Assembly (NCBI GenBank): GCA_028386065.3
Contig: JAKUCV010001867.1
Span: 1-64,000 of the forward strand
Direction of reading: 5' to 3'
Source of the DNA: Turnera subulata
Lineage: Eukaryota > Streptophyta > Magnoliopsida > Malpighiales > Passifloraceae
DNA length: 64,000 nt
Made by a program: the position numbers and the translations under genes
Notes under the pieces: model-generated
The model's input: only the letters and a program-made list of their open reading frames with translations
Told to the model about the DNA's origin: nothing
Databases searched by the model: none
Shown: piece after piece, positions 47,160-57,489 of the stretch
Layout: each line of letters begins with the position of its first letter
Position numbering within the stretch: the stretch's first letter is position 1

Positions 47160-49853
47160 AATATGCAACACTGTAAATTACTCAAGGTCGAAAACAAGAA
47201 TAACAACCAAAATACACCAAACCAAAAGACTCGACCCAAAACTGGTCCAAGACCAAAAAGACTCAAATAAAAATCCAATTTCCAATTTTATCTTTCCGGG
47301 CCCCGTCACGGATAAGCTAGGGGTCAGACCTGGTTCTCAACATATTTCGGGTGCCAGACCAAATCCAAGAGAGCCCAGGGATCGACATCCCAAAAATAGT
47401 AACCCAGGGATAGACATCCCAAATATAATCACGAGATAGACATCCCAAGCATAGACATGCTTATCACAAGTAACCCAGATCATGGCCACCACAAAACAGT
47501 CTTAAACCATCGAGTCGTACCACTACTTATCACGTGCCAATTATATTATCAATATCCAAATCCAAATCTCAAGGATCAACATCCCTAACAAAAATACAGG
47601 GATAGACATCCCATCCAAAAACAAGGATCGACATCCTTATCACATTTATTATTTAATCCATTATTCCTTATACAAAAAAAAGACACAGTGTTAAACACCC
47701 AAAAACTCATTGCACGGGGATAAACATCCCAAAATCAAATCATGGGGATAAACATCCCAAAACTCAATCAAGGCACTGGGATAAACATCCCGACAACAAT
47801 CAAGACAATGGGATAAACATCCCGAATCAAACCACAACAAATGCAACAATCAATAGTGCAATAATCATCAAACACAACAACCGAGTAATATAGGCACATA
47901 TTGAAGGAAATCCATCCTCACCTTAGCCGATTACTCAACTCTGAAGACAATGACCGGTCCGACGCTGGCTCCTCGGGAAACTGCCCGATATCCAAACCTA
48001 TAAAGCAAAACAACATGCTCACATAAATGCACATAATCGGTATGCTATGATGCCAATACTGCGAAATAAATCCATCCCAGTTCATATCCTTTATTATCAT
48101 CTTTTACCGAAAATATTATACCGTACGTATATCCGAATATAATTTCGGTACCATACTTTAATTAAAACTCTCCTTTAAACATTTTTTTATAGAATAATTA
48201 TACTTTGTCTTCCAAAATAATAACAATATAATTTTCCTAGAAATTATATCATATATATGTATTTTTCCCAAAATTATTTCCATAAAATATATTACTTGTC
48301 AAAATATAATTACGAAATATTATTATCTTTAGAAAACCTTATTTTCAGAAAAATTAATCATACAAATTCATTTCCAAAAATAATTATGAATTTATAAATA
48401 TACAAATATATATTTTCCAAAGGTAAAATACTTGTCCAAACAATTATATATCAAGTAATTATATATTTTCAAAACTATTACTTTTGTATACCATAAATAC
48501 ATATTTTCCAAGAGGTACCAGTTACCATTATTTTCCAGGGAAAATAACATATGTATAAAATTTCAAGAAATTATTTTCATGGTATTTATTTTGTTTCCAA
48601 ACAATAATAGTTTTTCCAAAACATAACTTAATTATTTATCAAAGTTTATATATTTATATTTTTCTCAAAATACCAGAATTAAACTGACCATAATTTTCTC
48701 AAAGTGATTATATATTTTTCAGATTTTAATTAGGTTTCCAGAAATTATAAATATATATTTATATATATATATAAATATATATATTTTTTTTTAAAAAAAT
48801 CCGGATTGGGCCAAGCTATGCAACCCAGGCCAAGCCCAAAGCAAGGACCCAGACCAAGGCTGCAAGGCTCAAGCCCAGTTCCACAGCCCAAGCAAAGCAG
48901 CCCGCTCGGAACCGGGTCAAACCCGTCGCGAACGGGTTGTCTTCAACCTCACGGGTCACTCACCTCGGGAGACGCAGAGGCGGCGGCGAACGGGAGAGGA
49001 CGAGCGCGGCAGAAAGACAAGCGGCGCCTGCAAGGTGCGGCTGCTGGGGTGGCGACGCGGCGGTGGTGGCTCGTGCGACGCGAGCAAAGGGAAGGCGGAT
49101 CCGCGGGTTGCACGACGGTCAACGGCAACTGGCGGCGCGTCTCCTGCGGAAAGAAGCGGGGGAGGCAACGTCTGGTCGGCGACGGCGTGGCGAGGTCGAT
49201 GGTGACGGCGGTGTGTCGAGAGGTGGTCTGGAGCTCTTCGACGTGTACAGTGAAGGCTCGGGAGGAAGGTGGTGCCACTATGCATCCTTTTTTTTTCTTC
49301 CTTTTTCTGTATTTTTTTTCCTTTTTTCTTTTTTTCTTTTTTCTGTTTTCCGATTTCTTTTTTTTTCTTATATTTTTTTTCCTTTTCTTTTTTTTTTCAT
49401 CCCTCTCTGTTTTTCTGGGTTTTTTTCCCTTTTTTCCCTCTTTTTTTTCTCTCTTTTCTTCTTCTTTCTCTTTTTTTTTTCTTTTCCTTCTCCTCTTCTT
49501 CTCTTCTCCTGCTCTGCTTCCTTTATACCCGTGTGTCAGCCGCCTGCATAGTTACCTCAATTATGTAGGTTTGGCTGCATGTGGGGCGAGTCCAGACCGG
49601 ACCAGAAAATAACTGTTACCCCCTTAGTTATTTTCTGGTGTGATTTTTCTGAGGATTCCGGGACCCGAAAAATACCAACTTTGGTCCGTAAAATCCAAGG
49701 AAAAAAATACAAGCACGGGAAAAACCTCGGTTACGAAAAACGACGCTCGATTTACCTTGAATTAACTTCCCAAGATTAATTCATTCGGTAAATCACTATA
49801 AAAAGACTTTTACAGTCCTGGTAAAAATACCAAATTTTACCCGGACTGTTACA
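47160..49853 (-). repeat. 5' LTR of element A, proximal part
   Basis: Continuation of 38586-39021 after element B. It contains the GGGAT-N4-ATCCC array (47380-47822), about 280 bases of GC-rich DNA (48980-49255) missing from the other LTR, a purine/pyrimidine tract and the TATA box (TATAAAGG, 49527-49520). It ends TGTAACAGTCCGGG on the minus strand, then TTCGC. Confidence 0.9.
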
Positions 49854-49858
49854 TTCGC

Positions 49859-51880
49859 CACCCAAAGAATCCATTTTGCAAACCTTGTAGGACCCCCAAC
49901 TTGTTATTTTTTTTCTTTTTCCAAAAATTTAATTTCCATAACCCGTTTTGAACCAGATACGAAGAAAAAAAATGCACTCTGACTATCATAAACAAAATAC
50001 AATTCGTTTGTATCTCCTTTAATTAACTAAAACAATCTTGTCTTGTGAGTTCTTTGTGAATCACAAACCACAATACTCAACAAAAATTCACGACCAAGAA
50101 CCCATGAATTCTTTGTGAATCTACAACCCACAAACCCATGAGACTCAACCCATTTGACAATTAAAACTGGGTCTTGGAACGAGAGCTGTGAATCTGGTGG
50201 CTTGTGGATCAAGACCGGTGGTTCTTGTGTTGCTCCTTGTGGTTGTGTTGTGCTTTGGTTTTTTTTTTTTTTTTGCAGGCTGATGGTTGATGCTCGCGGA
50301 GACGTTGTGTTTGAGGTAGGAGATTGAGTGGTGAATTCCTTCATCTGCCCAAACCTCCCCATGATCCTCTACCTGAATCCGCTGCCGCCTCCCTGTCTAA
50401 CTCCCCTCCTTTCAAACATACCCCGCCGGTCCGCCCAAAGTGATTCAGGTGGCTGTAGCGAGTCGAGACGTGACTCGATGAACTTGTCCCAGCATCGGTG
50501 GTTGTAGCTCGCTGAGAGGAGGCGACGATGACTGTAGCAATGCATGGAAGGTAGTTGCAGAGGTGGTGGCGTGCGTGGTGGTGATGCCACCGGCGGAGGT
50601 GGTTCGGCAGTGAGAAGATGATGAGGTGGACGACGTCGTTGTGTCTCGGGTGCTTTGGCTTTTGTTTTTTTTTCTTTTTTTTTTTCTCCTCTTTCTTGCC
50701 GGATAACATGTGGATGCACTCCTTGGTTTCTATTTTTTTGTTTTAATTTCTTGAATAAGAGGAGATTAAGAGAAAATTATAGAGATAATTGGATAGAAAA
50801 ATTAGGATCTTGGTTAATCTTTTCTTTTCAATATTAGATAATGAAAACATTATCTAATATCAAAAAAATATTAGATAATGAAAACATTTTGGATGTGTAC
50901 GGAGTTATATTTAAGAAAGAAATTCAATTGTACCTTAAAAGTTAATCTTCCAAAAAAAATTAATTTAAGAATAAAAATTATGATTTGGCTATTTTAAATT
51001 AAAAAATTGTTGACCAAAAAAAACTAAAACATTCAAAAAATATGGGCATAAGCATCTTTGTAAATCTGAAATTTTGGTAATCGAATCAATGGGGTAGAAG
51101 AAATGGGTCGGGTGGAGTTGGATCGGTTTTGGGCTGGTTAAACCTTAACATGTGGGACAAGTAAACTTAAGGAGAAAATTGTCAGGACCCCTAATTTTCT
51201 CCTTAAGTTTACTTGTTTTCTGATAACAAACAATAACTTAATTTGGTGAGCACAAAAATTATATTGGGTAAGATTTTAACCATCCCTAATATTATCTCTT
51301 GGTTTTTTTTTTCATCCACTTATGCAGTTTTTTTTGTTTCATTTAAACACTGTGAAATCATTCTTCAAAGTAGCTTTAGCTTTTATGAGTTTCGAAAGTT
51401 CAAATAATTTGAAATGGTATAGGGGTTTATAAGTTACTAAGTTTTGAAGAGTTCTGTATAAGATTACATCATAGAATTAGGATAAAAGTATCTCTTATCG
51501 TGAGGGTCCGGGACAAATCAATCCCTTTGGCTTCCTTACCTTATTCTTGTCAATCAACTAGAGTCGCCTCTAAATTTATTTCTTGGAAAAATCCGGAAAA
51601 AAATCTTTAGACATCATTCTTAGGCAACACATCAACTTAATGGACTGAACTTAGCATACCAGAGATTGTTAGATTAGGGGCTTCATCACAGATAGGAAGC
51701 TGTTAGGCACCCCACCCGTGCTAGGGAAACATTTTGTGCAATAATTAAGTTTAATTTGTACGTCTTGTGAAAGTGTATAAGTGTGGAAACCAATTACATA
51801 CATAAAATAAATAAACTAAAATTAAATCATCATCAGAACATGCATGTCGGCATAACAACAATACAATAAAAAATTGAGAA
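49859..51880. other. Intergenic DNA; no supportable gene, one perfect hairpin
   Basis: 50340-50640 is GC-richer and opens overlapping frames of about 110-120 codons on the minus strand, but they are basic and low in complexity. A perfect 24-bp inverted repeat lies at 51157-51216. The remainder is AT-rich. Confidence 0.45.
51157..51216. repeat. Perfect 24-bp inverted repeat with 12-base loop
   Basis: The left arm starts ACAAGTAAACTTAAGG (51157-51180) and the right arm ends CCTTAAGTTTACTTGT (51193-51216). All 24 positions pair. The loop is GTCAGGACCCCT. Confidence 0.85.
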
Positions 51881-54233
51881 AAGGGATCAAAGACTTACGT
51901 CTTGTAGACCTTCCTTTGTTCTTTGCTTCGTTGGGTTGTAGTCACACCTACAAGCTTTGTAGGCCCAAATAGGATAAGAGGGGGGTGAATTAGCCTCTTT
52001 TTCGCTTAAGCACTGATTTGGCACTAATGATGCTGAATCTGTCTTGAACCAGATTTTGCAGATTAAGAACACTAAGATACACACTAATGCATAATTAAGT
52101 GAGTAAGGTTAGAGAAATATGCACAGCAGTTTAGAGTGGTTCGTCACTAAGGACTACATCTACTACTCAGGGAGTCCACCTTGAGATTTCTAACCTTTAC
52201 TATAACTTGGCTTTTTCGGGTTCAACCACAACCTTTTACAAGTTTTTTCCTATGCTAAGCTCAAACCTATCACACACCACAAACCTCCCCGGTTTGTTGA
52301 ATCCCACCTTAACAAACTAATCCCAAGTTCCCACTAAGGTGTTTCTGATCTCACTGCAAGGAATCTTCAATGACAATGTCAAGAAGATGTACAATTAAGC
52401 TCAATACTCTAGCCTTTAAGATATCACTCAATTTAGGCATTTTTAGAGAACTGCAAGTGTAACTCAAGTAGTATTAGTTCAAGATTGCGTAATGGCAGCT
52501 CTAACTTGAGTTCTTCAGTCTTCCTTCAATTTATAGAGGCTGGGGGAAGTGGTAGCCTCATCATCCAACGGCTAGCTGTCACTTTCTGCTACCTCGAGAT
52601 TTGGCATCATTGCCGCCAAAACGTTCATCACTTCAAATTCCAGAAAGTGGTCTGCACATGCTGAGCCGCTGGCTATGTTTGATTCTCTTAGGTTGGACTG
52701 AATCAGAATGAGTCGTTGTGAGAGCTTTGCAGTCCTTTAAACAAACACCTGCAGAACAGAGAGAAAGAAACTTGCTAGTTTTGTGCTCATAGGAGCGCCT
52801 CCAACAGATGGCTCGAAACTACAAGAAAGTCAGCCAAGGCTTAGCCGACTCCTAGGTTTGAAGATCCTAGGAAGCACAGATTGGAATCTAACCGTTGTGA
52901 GACCTGTCCAGATTCTTAGTCCAACATTTTCTGAGTTAAGCTAAGCTAGATATCAGGTTTATAGAGCAAGGGAGCGTCTACAACAAGTTGCCTCAATCTT
53001 CCAGAAAATCAGTATAGGCTGACTGGGTGCCTATGTTTGAGGATCCCAAAGTCGGGGCTAAATAGAGGTGAATCTTTGAAAGCTCTTCCCAGATCACTAA
53101 ACAAATATTTTCTAGGTTTAGTCAGTCTTAATTTCTGGTTCATAGGGTATGGGAGCATCTCCAACAAATACCTCAAAGTTGTAAGAAAAGCAATATGGTC
53201 CAAGGCATGAAAGAGACTTAGACTTAATAAAATAATACCCTTAGCACACATACCAATCCCACTAACCTCAAACCTTAGGAATTCTGAATTCATTATTTAA
53301 TTCGAAGGTTTGGGTGGTGGATTAAAATATTCATAAGCCTAGTTTGTCATTAATCAAAATCAGTTAATCATATGGTTAGGTAACTAGGTTAATTCACTAA
53401 TTAGCACTAATGGGCTAATTAATTAATCACGAATGCACATGCTAATTACCTTAACCCAACAAGCTTTTCTCCTGTTAATTTTACCTTGATCAACCTTCAA
53501 TCTCCTTTCTTGATGCTTCTAGATACTTGACTCCACCAGAATTTTATTAGAATAACAGTAGAAAAAGTATTTGAGGGCTTGGAGAAGTAGAATTTTTTTA
53601 AGCTTTTTAAGCTTTATAAGCTTCTAAGGGTGTGTGTAGAGAGTTTCTAGACACCAATTTTTTGGACCTCCTGGAAGTAAATAGGAGGGTCCTATTTATA
53701 GAATTCTGGAGTGTCGAGGTCGTGGACCTCATCAATGGTCTAGATCCTTGCTAAAAATCCGACCAAAAACGCGTAGGATCGTCATATTGGTCGAAAAACT
53801 TAAATTTTCCGCGTATCAGAGTTGCATGAGCGCCAGTGCTTGGCTGGAAGACCGTCGGGTTCCTTTATATGTCCGCTAGGGCCTGGTGGTCATCGCAAGA
53901 AGACCGCCCAACCCTATTTACAGTACGTGTTCTTACATTTTTTGGCTCTCGATTCTCATTAATTCCGGTCTGATTTGATCTTTCCACGTGAATCAAAGAT
54001 TATTAGATCAGAATATACTCCTTTCTTGATTGCTACTCCTCCAGATCACTCCAATTAACATTAATAAACCCAAATCTACTCAAAATCAACATACTTTTAC
54101 CACATTCTCACATTTCACATAAATGGTAATTCTGATTTTGATTTTTCACGAAAATCAGAGCCAAAGTGGGCTGCACGAAATGTGTTACTAATGGGCTATT
54201 CCCTGTGGGCTCCCATATTTTATTAGTTAAATA
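51881..54233. other. Unassigned DNA containing a 180-bp repeat; no gene seen
   Basis: No frame of interest. The stretch 52080-52330 (GTGGTTCGTCACTAAGGACTAC and nearby) reads like the leader of a retrotransposon, but I cannot find LTRs. Confidence 0.4.
52612..53200. repeat. Diverged tandem repeat, unit about 180 bp
   Basis: Unit anchors GGAGCGCCTCC (52792), GGAGCGTCTAC (52971) and GGAGCATCTCC (53151) are 179 and 180 bases apart. Each is followed by AGAAA-, GCTGA/GGCTTAGCCGA- and GCCTATGTTTGA-type blocks, and an earlier, weaker unit starts near 52612. About 3.3 units are seen. Confidence 0.65.
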
Positions 54234-54446
54234 TTTAATATATTATAAGCCCAAAATTAAGTCATTTAATTAATTTTGGGTTAAAGCAAACTATAAAGTC
54301 CAAATTAGTAAAATGTGTGTGGCCAAATTTGGGTCTTCACACTTATATAAAGTTGAACCTTTTTATAAGAATTTAGTGCTCCCAATACAAAATTATTATA
54401 TAAAATTGTCTAGTTTTGATGCAATTGCCTTTAAATAGTTAAAAAT
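54234..54446. repeat. Left flank of copia C, duplicated at 60382-60594
   Basis: This 213-base segment, from TTTAATATATTATAAGCCC to AAAAAT, reappears almost unchanged at 60382-60594, in front of the third LTR. It ends in the target duplication AAAAT (54442-54446). Confidence 0.9.
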
Positions 54447-54926
54447 TATTATAAATAAATTATGGTGAATGTCATTGTTACCATCCAGTAAAACTCATTT
54501 TTACCATACCCCGAATTTACTCCTGGTAAATACTTTACCCATACGCCAAACTTCTACTTGGAATTATCTCTTTGGCTAATTACCCTCCATAATTCCATTT
54601 GTCCTAATCCTAATATCATCTTCCTTTACCTAACATCCCTTTGATTTTATCCTTTTAAATTAATCATACTTATTTGTTTTTATCCTCCCATTTTCAACTA
54701 TAAATACCCCTTCATTCCTTCACTTTCATACACTTACAACCCACCATAAACTTCACTCTCTTCTCATTCCATACACTTCTCTTCCAATCTCCCTCCATCT
54801 AAATTTATTAGTCTCTTCTACATATTATTATCAAAAGTGTATTATTATTACCAAAGTTGTATTATTACCTTGATCAAGTTTGTATTATTCCATCAAATAG
54901 TGAAAATCTTCCCCAATTTTATAACA
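54447..54926 (+). repeat. 5' LTR of copia C
   Basis: It begins TATTATAAATAAATT and ends TTTATAACA. The expected TG start survives only in the middle LTR (60152), so G to A decay hit this copy. It is followed by the leader motif CGTTATTAGCACGTG, which resembles the ACGTTATCAGCACG at 3411-3424 on the minus strand. Confidence 0.88.
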
Positions 54927-55130
54927 CGTTATTAGCACGTGTCTCTACTCTATTAAGGTATTTATTTCTAAAACTTTTCTTATTACTACTTTCATCCTTT
55001 CTATATATATTATATATTCTTTATTATTATGCCATTATTATTGCTGAAAGATTTATCGAGTAGGTGTATATTATATCTATTATTATGCTTGTATTTAATT
55101 TATGTTTATGTTTTTATTTAAATTACAAAT

Positions 55131-55365
55131 GGGCTCATAAAAGGCCTGTTGCCTTTAATTTTTGGTTATTTATTGGGCTACAAAAAGGCCCATTATATTT
55201 AATTTCTCGTTTTCATTTACATTTTGATTGGGCTCGTACAAGGCCCATTGCATTTAATTCTCGCTTTAACTTCACTTACGTTATTCTTGGGCTCATATAA
55301 GGCCCATCGTATTTAATTTTCGGTTATTTATTTTTGACTGGGCTAATTTATAAAAGGCTCATGTT
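55131..55365 (+). repeat. Leader tandem repeat with GGGCT...AGGCCC palindromes
   Basis: Five units, starting at 55131, 55175, 55230, 55289 and 55340 (44-59 bases apart), each contain TGGGCTN4-7AAGGCCCAT-like sequence followed by a TTTAATTT stretch. Three units of the same repeat survive in reverse at 2290-2420. Confidence 0.75.
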
Positions 55366-55894
55366 TATTTATTTTTTAATTAAGTCTTTTATTTATTTAA
55401 ATTTTAGAATTATATTAATTGAAGGCCCTTAAAATTTTCGGAAGAAATTTGCTATGGGCATTGAATGCATTTTAAATACAAATTGTCTGGCAGACGCAAT
55501 AAAAAGCAAATATATAGCAAAGACTGGATGTCTTACTGCCAAAAGATCCCGCAGATCTTTGAGGGAAATTGAAGAAAGATGTTGTATGACCACCAGAAGG
55601 TGGATATTGTATGACCATCCGATAATGTATACTGTTATTATCTTGCTTATCCTGAAGGTGCAAGCCAGTATATATTGAATAATTTTAATTTATGTTTCAG
55701 TTTTATTATTATGTGCTATTTTATTTTATTTTATTTACTTTACAGCATTTTATCATCGTTTCTAGGATAATGGCTCAGGCATTTGTCCTAAAGACAATGC
55801 AAGTTAACATCCAAGGGGGAGAATTATATGTGTGGATGTCAACTATTTCACATAACATGTGATAGTACATTCTCGAAATAAAAAAATTTAATAC

Positions 55895-56001
55895 GCTCCA
55901 GAAGAGCATAAGTTTGAATATGTTCCTGAAGAACGCATGCTTTACTATGATCTAGAAGATCATATATTTACGCTCTGGAAGAGCTAATACTCTTGAAGAG
56001 T
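55895..56001 (+). repeat. Cluster of five covarying 13-nt hairpins
   Basis: GCTCCAGAAGAGC (55895), GTTCCTGAAGAAC (55922), GATCTAGAAGATC (55949), GCTCTGGAAGAGC (55972) and ACTCTTGAAGAGT (55989). All have 4-bp arms that stay complementary while changing, around a loop YNGAA. Confidence 0.8.
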
Positions 56002-56227
56002 ACAGAAACCCCCATTTACAGTAATAAAAGAGATTATTATGGATCCTGTTGAATTGACTCTACTCTATTCCCTGAAGCGAATAAGACAGTATAATTAATT
56101 GTGCTTATGGCCCTGGATGAGGTTTTAATGGCAAAGGGAAAAAATGCATATTATTATTGCATAATGGATCCATAACTGGAGAACATTCAAAGAGAAATTG
56201 TCCTCATACATAAGTTTATACAGATAT

Positions 56228-56911
56228 TTATCTGTTGGGTACAACATTGACTCTAAAAATCTGAGCCTCGTTGTTGATGTTGACCCTAACACGGTCGTTC
56301 CAGGAGAACCACATACCACCCATGTTGCTTTCTCCAGGTATCTCAAACCGATTCGTTGCAGGAAAACGGAGTGGGATTATACCATGATTTTCTCCTGCTT
56401 GCCACAAAGTCTTAGTAATCAGTATCATGTTGGGCTTGTACTGATTCTTCAGATCCCTTATGGTATGCACAAAATCTTGGGACCTTCTTGCTACACCCCT
56501 GCAAATCCATAGTAGAAGTCGTACCTTAGGTCATGTAGGTGGTAACCCAGTCACCCTTGGGACGCTCCGAGCCATCATGGAAACCTGATAATAACTGCTT
56601 TGATGTAAAATTTGACATGAAGGCTCTGGCTGAAATTCCTGCAGTCTATTAGATATGAAAAACATAATAGAGTAAGCCGAGCCATAAAAGGAAGCCCTTA
56701 GATTGCTTTGGTCCTCTAGGAAGAATTTTTCTTCCATAGGAGTTACAAAGAACCTAGATGAATAAAGTTCATCAACAAACACTAAACGAGGAATTCTCAC
56801 CAGATCATTCGGTAATTCCTCTTGCTGCTCATTCACCATGCTATAAGCTAACCTATTCCTTCTTCCTAGAGAGGCACCCTCAACAAAGAAAACAGTAGCT
56901 TTGGAAGGCAT
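56228..56911 (-). pseudogene. Second copy of the 228-residue gene, one stop, antisense in copia C
   Basis: From the ATG at 56911 the frame parallels the protein at 37626-38312 for its full length with no shift; 227 codons precede the stop. Shared blocks include VEGASLGRRNRLAYS, DELYSSRFFVT, RDLKNQYKPNM and GGMWFSWND; identity is roughly 70 percent by eye. One TGA replaces the Trp codon of PATWPK (56529-56531). The endonuclease residues are also lost: WNCRGIG became WICRGVA, and TET became TKT. Most of these changes are G to A. Upstream, a TATA box and the block AAAACCTCGAAGATTGAAAA (about 57089-57108) match the first copy, so the gene moved with its promoter. Many third-position differences suggest it coded for protein for some time before decay. 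Confidence 0.8.
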
Positions 56912-57214
56912 TTTTCTTGTCTTGTTGAGTTTTCTGCATCTTCCTATCTCAACCGCCTCCCCTTCTTATAGTCTGAGATTAGACAGCTAGGTATTAGTTT
57001 TTCAAATGTGGACTCTTTTTCTGTCTCCGAAAAGATCCAGAAGATTTTTTGGTAATTAAAAACTTTGCATTATTTGTCAGTAAACTCCAAAGCTTTTCAA
57101 TCTTCGAGGTTTTGTTTTTGGAAAAGTTTGCCACTACTTTAATTATTGCTCAATAATTCTGATCTTTTTCGACATGAATGACAGAAATAAGCCTAATATT
57201 GACACATGTATTGC

Positions 57215-57482
57215 AGCCTGAAGCTAGCAATTGAGTAATTGAAACTTACCATATTCAGCAAGAAGCTTGAATGCACTAGCCTGAAGCTAGCAATTTTAAG
57301 TGTTTAAATACACAGTTTGCACAGCCCGCAGCTGAGACCAACTAGAAGTTGGCAGATAGATATGTGATTTATAGCTTCTATACATCAGCCAGAAGCTGGT
57401 AAATAATTTTCCTAAGTTATTATATCCAGCCTGAAGCTGGCACATAAATAGCAGCCTGAAGCTGGCACCAACTTGAAGTTGG
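57215..57482 (+). repeat. Second cluster of covarying hairpins, seven units
   Basis: AGCCTGAAGCT (57215), CTAGCCTGAAGCTAG (57276), CCAACTAGAAGTTGG (57338), CAGCCAGAAGCTG (57386), CCAGCCTGAAGCTGG (57426), CAGCCTGAAGCTG (57452) and CCAACTTGAAGTTGG (57468). Arms of 3-5 bp differ but pair, and every loop is YNGAA as in the first cluster. Confidence 0.8.
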
Positions 57483-57489
57483 TACATGG

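Larger units (their letters stand above)
33031..49853 (-). mobile_element. Element A: non-autonomous long-LTR retrotransposon carrying two antisense genes
   Basis: Two LTRs in minus orientation (33031-35853; 38586-39021 continued at 47160-49853) are flanked by TTCGC (33026-33030 and 49854-49858). The 5' LTR is interrupted by element B. Internal DNA (35854-38585, 2.7 kb) has a priming site beside the 5' LTR and a purine tract beside the 3' LTR. In place of gag-pol there are two plus-strand genes with their own TATA boxes. By size and structure it fits a LARD-type element. The edge sequence suggests descent from a Tekay/Del-like chromovirus, which is inference. Confidence 0.9.

Noticed and set aside
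50341..50719. Minus-strand frames of 116-122 codons
   Set aside because: They start in a homopolymer-rich region with KKKKK runs, overlap in two frames and have no recognisable domain.
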